This document shows positions 61,746-64,000 of a DNA stretch of 64,000 nt, one piece after another (position 1 is the stretch's first letter; each line of letters begins with the position of its first letter). This DNA comes from Prochlorococcus sp. AG-347-K20. GTDB taxonomy: Bacteria; Cyanobacteriota; Cyanobacteriia; PCC-6307; Cyanobiaceae. Below the pieces are notes generated by a model that saw nothing but the letters and a program-made list of their open reading frames with translations, ran no database searches and was not told the origin of the DNA. The translations under genes and the position numbers were made by a program. The DNA lies in NCBI GenBank assembly GCA_003281315.1, contig QCCH01000001.1:124001-188000 (forward strand), read 5' to 3'.

Positions 61746-62966
61746 TTAAAAGTTTTTCTTCCACCTTTTAGAAATTTCTAAACATATTTTTTCCTTGCCA
61801 GAAATAGTCAAAAAAGGTTTTGAAAAATACTTATTAGTTAATTTAAGAATATCTAACGAGGATATTTCCTCTATTTTTGAATTTAAATCTATCTCAGAAA
61901 TTGGAAAAATTCCATAGCTAATTAATTGTATCTTTCGCTGTAAAATTTCATCTAGTGACTGATTTCCTAATAAAAAAGAACCTTTTAGTTTTTCTTTTGC
62001 TAAAAATATTTTAGAATCTGGCAACGGATTAAAAAGTAAATTTTTTAATAACGTTGATAAAAGTTCATAGGCAAAAAGGGCTTTTTTATTGGATACTGAT
62101 AAGTAAATTAAAAATGGAGCATTCCCACTCCTGATAGGATAATAAACACCTAAATCGTAAGTTATACCATGTTTTTCTCTAAAAAGTTTAAATAAAGCAG
62201 CGCTCATTCCATAAGATAAATATGACTCCAAAACTTTAAGTGGCAAATATTCACTACTTCTTCGCGAGCAAGTTTGGTCCCCGACCATTATTATTGTTTG
62301 ATTTGAATCATTATTAATGTAATCAAATCTACTCATTGCACTTAAATTATGATTTACACGTCCTAATGATTTTTCTTTTAAGATTTTTTTTTCTAATTTT
62401 CCAAAATTTTCTCCATTTATTTCGGGATTATTTGAAATTAAATACTTTTCTCTATTTTTAAAGTTTTTAAACTCAAGCAGAACTTCTTCATAGGAAATCT
62501 TTGAGACATCTACTGCATTGCCAATTGTGTTAAAAGCATAAGGATGATTTGAGTAAACAATTTTTCTCCATTTTTCAAAACAGATATTGAATGGATTCTC
62601 TTTATCTTTTTTTATAAAATTAATTGAGGATTTTTTTACTTTTTGAAATTCAATTTCTGAGAGAGTTGGTTTATTAATTATTAAATCTAATAAAGGGAAT
62701 AATTTGCTGAAATGTTCATTTAGGGATTTAATGCTTATTGAAATACCATCTTCAAATACTTCTTGATTTAATTCTGCTCCATAGTACTCGATATACTCCG
62801 AAAGAGTGAAATTATTAAAACCCTCACATCCTCTGGTAAGTAATGAACTGAGGATCTTGTTTATACCTTTTTTGCCAACACTATCCAAATCACTGCCTCC
62901 TTTAATCCAAATTGAAGCCGTTGAAAAATCTCTTTTTTTATTATTTAAAAAATATCTTTTTAACAT
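61746..62966 (-). CDS. M16-family peptidase-like subunit (second of a pair)
   Basis: 406 aa. WIKGGSDLDSVGKKGINKIL (about 22-41) and the later YLSYGMSAALFKLFREKHGI followed by TYDLGVYYP (about 248-276) are M16 domain features. The first domain lacks the HxxEH zinc motif (LTRGCEGFNN in its place), so this partner is probably inactive and works with the upstream one, as in many M16B pairs. Its start overlaps the upstream gene by 7 nt. Confidence 0.85.
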   Translation of the reverse strand: MLKRYFLNNKKRDFSTASIWIKGGSDLDSVGKKGINKILSSLLTRGCEGFNNFTLSEYIEYYGAELNQEVFEDGISISIKSLNEHFSKLFPLLDLIINKPTLSEIEFQKVKKSSINFIKKDKENPFNICFEKWRKIVYSNHPYAFNTIGNAVDVSKISYEEVLLEFKNFKNREKYLISNNPEINGENFGKLEKKILKEKSLGRVNHNLSAMSRFDYINNDSNQTIIMVGDQTCSRRSSEYLPLKVLESYLSYGMSAALFKLFREKHGITYDLGVYYPIRSGNAPFLIYLSVSNKKALFAYELLSTLLKNLLFNPLPDSKIFLAKEKLKGSFLLGNQSLDEILQRKIQLISYGIFPISEIDLNSKIEEISSLDILKLTNKYFSKPFLTISGKEKICLEISKRWKKNF

Positions 62967-64000
62967 TTACCAGGGGATGCAACTAAAGTGAATTTTTCTC
63001 CACGAATATATTCCATGATCTCTTTGAAGTTATCCAAGTCATTCCAATATTTTAAATGACTCTCTAAATTATTGATTGAAGATTTTCTCCCCCAAAGAAG
63101 TTCATTCCCAAAGAATGAAGAGAGTTGTGTAGATGTCTCTAAATTAAAGATATAATTACTTTTCACAATATTTATTGCTTTTTTTATTTCATCCAAAGTC
63201 AAGGCTTTACAATTTGAGATCTCATCAATTTTTTTATTAATTTGCTTTTCTACTAAATCAATATCTTTGGACTCACAACTTGCTTCCATTATAAATAATC
63301 CACCTAATTCGCCAGCATTTACATCTACATATACCGATTCAACAAGATTATTATCTTCTTTTAAAAATTTAACTAATCTGCTGTTTCTTCCCACAGAGAG
63401 GATAGAAGCTAATATCTCTAGTCCAATAATATTTTTTTGATCATTTAGGTTTGGGATAAACCAAGCCATAAATATTCTTGAAAACTCTAAATTATCAAAC
63501 CTAACTGACTCTCTACCATTCCTAATTTTTAAAGAAGGTTTATTTTTTAGATTTATTAAATTTGGACTTTTTTTTATGCCAGATAGATCACTTTTTTCAA
63601 AAATTTTATAAATTTCTTCAGAAAGATTCCCAGCAATTGCAATACAAATTTTTTCGGTAGTGTAATGTTTGCTATGAAATTTCACAAGGTCATTTATTTC
63701 TAAGTTTTTAATACTATGTTCAGTTCCCAGAATCGAATTGGCATAATTTGGACTTAACCAAACCCTTTTTAAAAAATAATTAAATAATCTTTCTTCAGGC
63801 TGATCATTTTGTTGTTTTATTTCATCAATAACCACCCCTTTTTCTTTTATAAACTCATCAGGATTGAAATCTGGAGCAACGACAATATTTGTCAAAAGAG
63901 CAAGTGATTCTTTAAAGTTATTAGGTGGAACTAAGACATGGTAATGTACATCATCATAACCTGTTGAAGCGTTACTTAATCCGCCTAGTGATTCAATTTT
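62960..64000 (-). CDS. M16-family zinc peptidase, 5' end beyond the window
   Basis: Reading on the minus strand from the edge: ESLGGLSNASTGYDDVHYHV, then VVAPDFNPDEFIKEKGVVIDEIKQ with the downstream zinc-ligand region E---VI-E. The HxxEH motif and the start codon lie beyond position 64000. At least 347 aa are present. The next gene overlaps its end. Probably the catalytic half of a heterodimeric M16B peptidase. Confidence 0.85.
   Translation of the reverse strand, partial: KIESLGGLSNASTGYDDVHYHVLVPPNNFKESLALLTNIVVAPDFNPDEFIKEKGVVIDEIKQQNDQPEERLFNYFLKRVWLSPNYANSILGTEHSIKNLEINDLVKFHSKHYTTEKICIAIAGNLSEEIYKIFEKSDLSGIKKSPNLINLKNKPSLKIRNGRESVRFDNLEFSRIFMAWFIPNLNDQKNIIGLEILASILSVGRNSRLVKFLKEDNNLVESVYVDVNAGELGGLFIMEASCESKDIDLVEKQINKKIDEISNCKALTLDEIKKAINIVKSNYIFNLETSTQLSSFFGNELLWGRKSSINNLESHLKYWNDLDNFKEIMEYIRGEKFTLVASPGKC

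Noticed and set aside
1-64000. CRISPR array, IS element, prophage or integrase
   Set aside because: No regularly spaced repeats, inverted-repeat-bounded transposase genes or recombinase motifs were seen anywhere in the window.

Overview
The window is about 31% G+C by eye, is densely coding on both strands, and reads as chromosomal DNA of a high-light-adapted marine Prochlorococcus. The evidence is the set of proteins recognised: a B12-dependent ribonucleotide reductase, a HLIP, PetN, Psb29/THF1, SipA, a CPP1-like protein, DUF1651, DUF4278, DUF3303 and TIGR02450 proteins, and a 6S RNA next to purK. No integrase, transposase, CRISPR array or rRNA operon is visible. The only tRNA is a tRNA-Ser(UGA) cut by the left edge.

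Layout. Positions 1-2.1 kb hold tRNA-Ser and small genes, including a 33-aa DUF4278 peptide whose unusually G+C-rich leader folds like the glutamine-II ('downstream-peptide') riboswitch. Positions 2.1-26.1 kb are a conserved housekeeping block: nrdJ, a methyltransferase, prfC, a CPP1-like protein, hslO with an ABC ATPase, a frameshifted DUF3531 gene, rsmE, a DUF92 (VTE6-like) protein, an SGNH hydrolase, a phosphonate/phosphite-type ABC transporter (phnD-phnC-phnE), an aminotransferase, a family-4-like uracil-DNA glycosylase without its Fe-S ligands, ispG, ctpA, nadA, a TIGR04168 phosphoesterase, a TPM-domain protein, MidA, aroB, purK and 6S RNA.

Positions 26.2-38.4 kb are an accessory region of about 40 very short genes, many overlapping or abutting. 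Two DUF1651 paralogues about 2.4 kb apart sit behind nearly identical sigma70 promoters, each followed by a LexA-like palindrome, so this region probably contains two damage-responsive transcription units. Between them is a stand-alone NAD-ligase adenylation domain. A HLIP, a TIGR02450 protein, an SDR oxidoreductase, a chain of tiny membrane proteins and a DnaJ-type zinc-finger protein follow.

Positions 38.5-44.3 kb hold a K+ channel, a cytochrome c, an LptA/OstA-like protein and a compact pstS-pstC-pstA-pstB phosphate importer with no phoBR or phoA beside it. Positions 45.5-51.3 kb carry the four-gene ligase-associated DNA-repair cluster (exonuclease, ATP-dependent ligase, Lhr-like helicase, PdeM). 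Positions 51.3-57.9 kb are another stretch of small or poorly known genes, including a stand-alone IF2_N domain and a DUF2130 protein. Positions 58.0-64.0 kb return to core photosynthesis and proteostasis genes: petN, psb29, clpP, ftsH, sipA and a pair of M16 peptidase genes, the last cut by the right edge.

Themes: P acquisition (phnDCE, pstSCAB), DNA repair on at least three loci (UDG, ligase-Lhr cluster, LexA-box operons with a ligase fragment), thylakoid quality control (FtsH, ClpP, Psb29, CtpA, TPM protein, HLIP), and an unusually large complement of proteins under 60 aa. Start codons other than ATG are common (GTG nrdJ, GTG pstS, TTG ctpA and CPP1-like).
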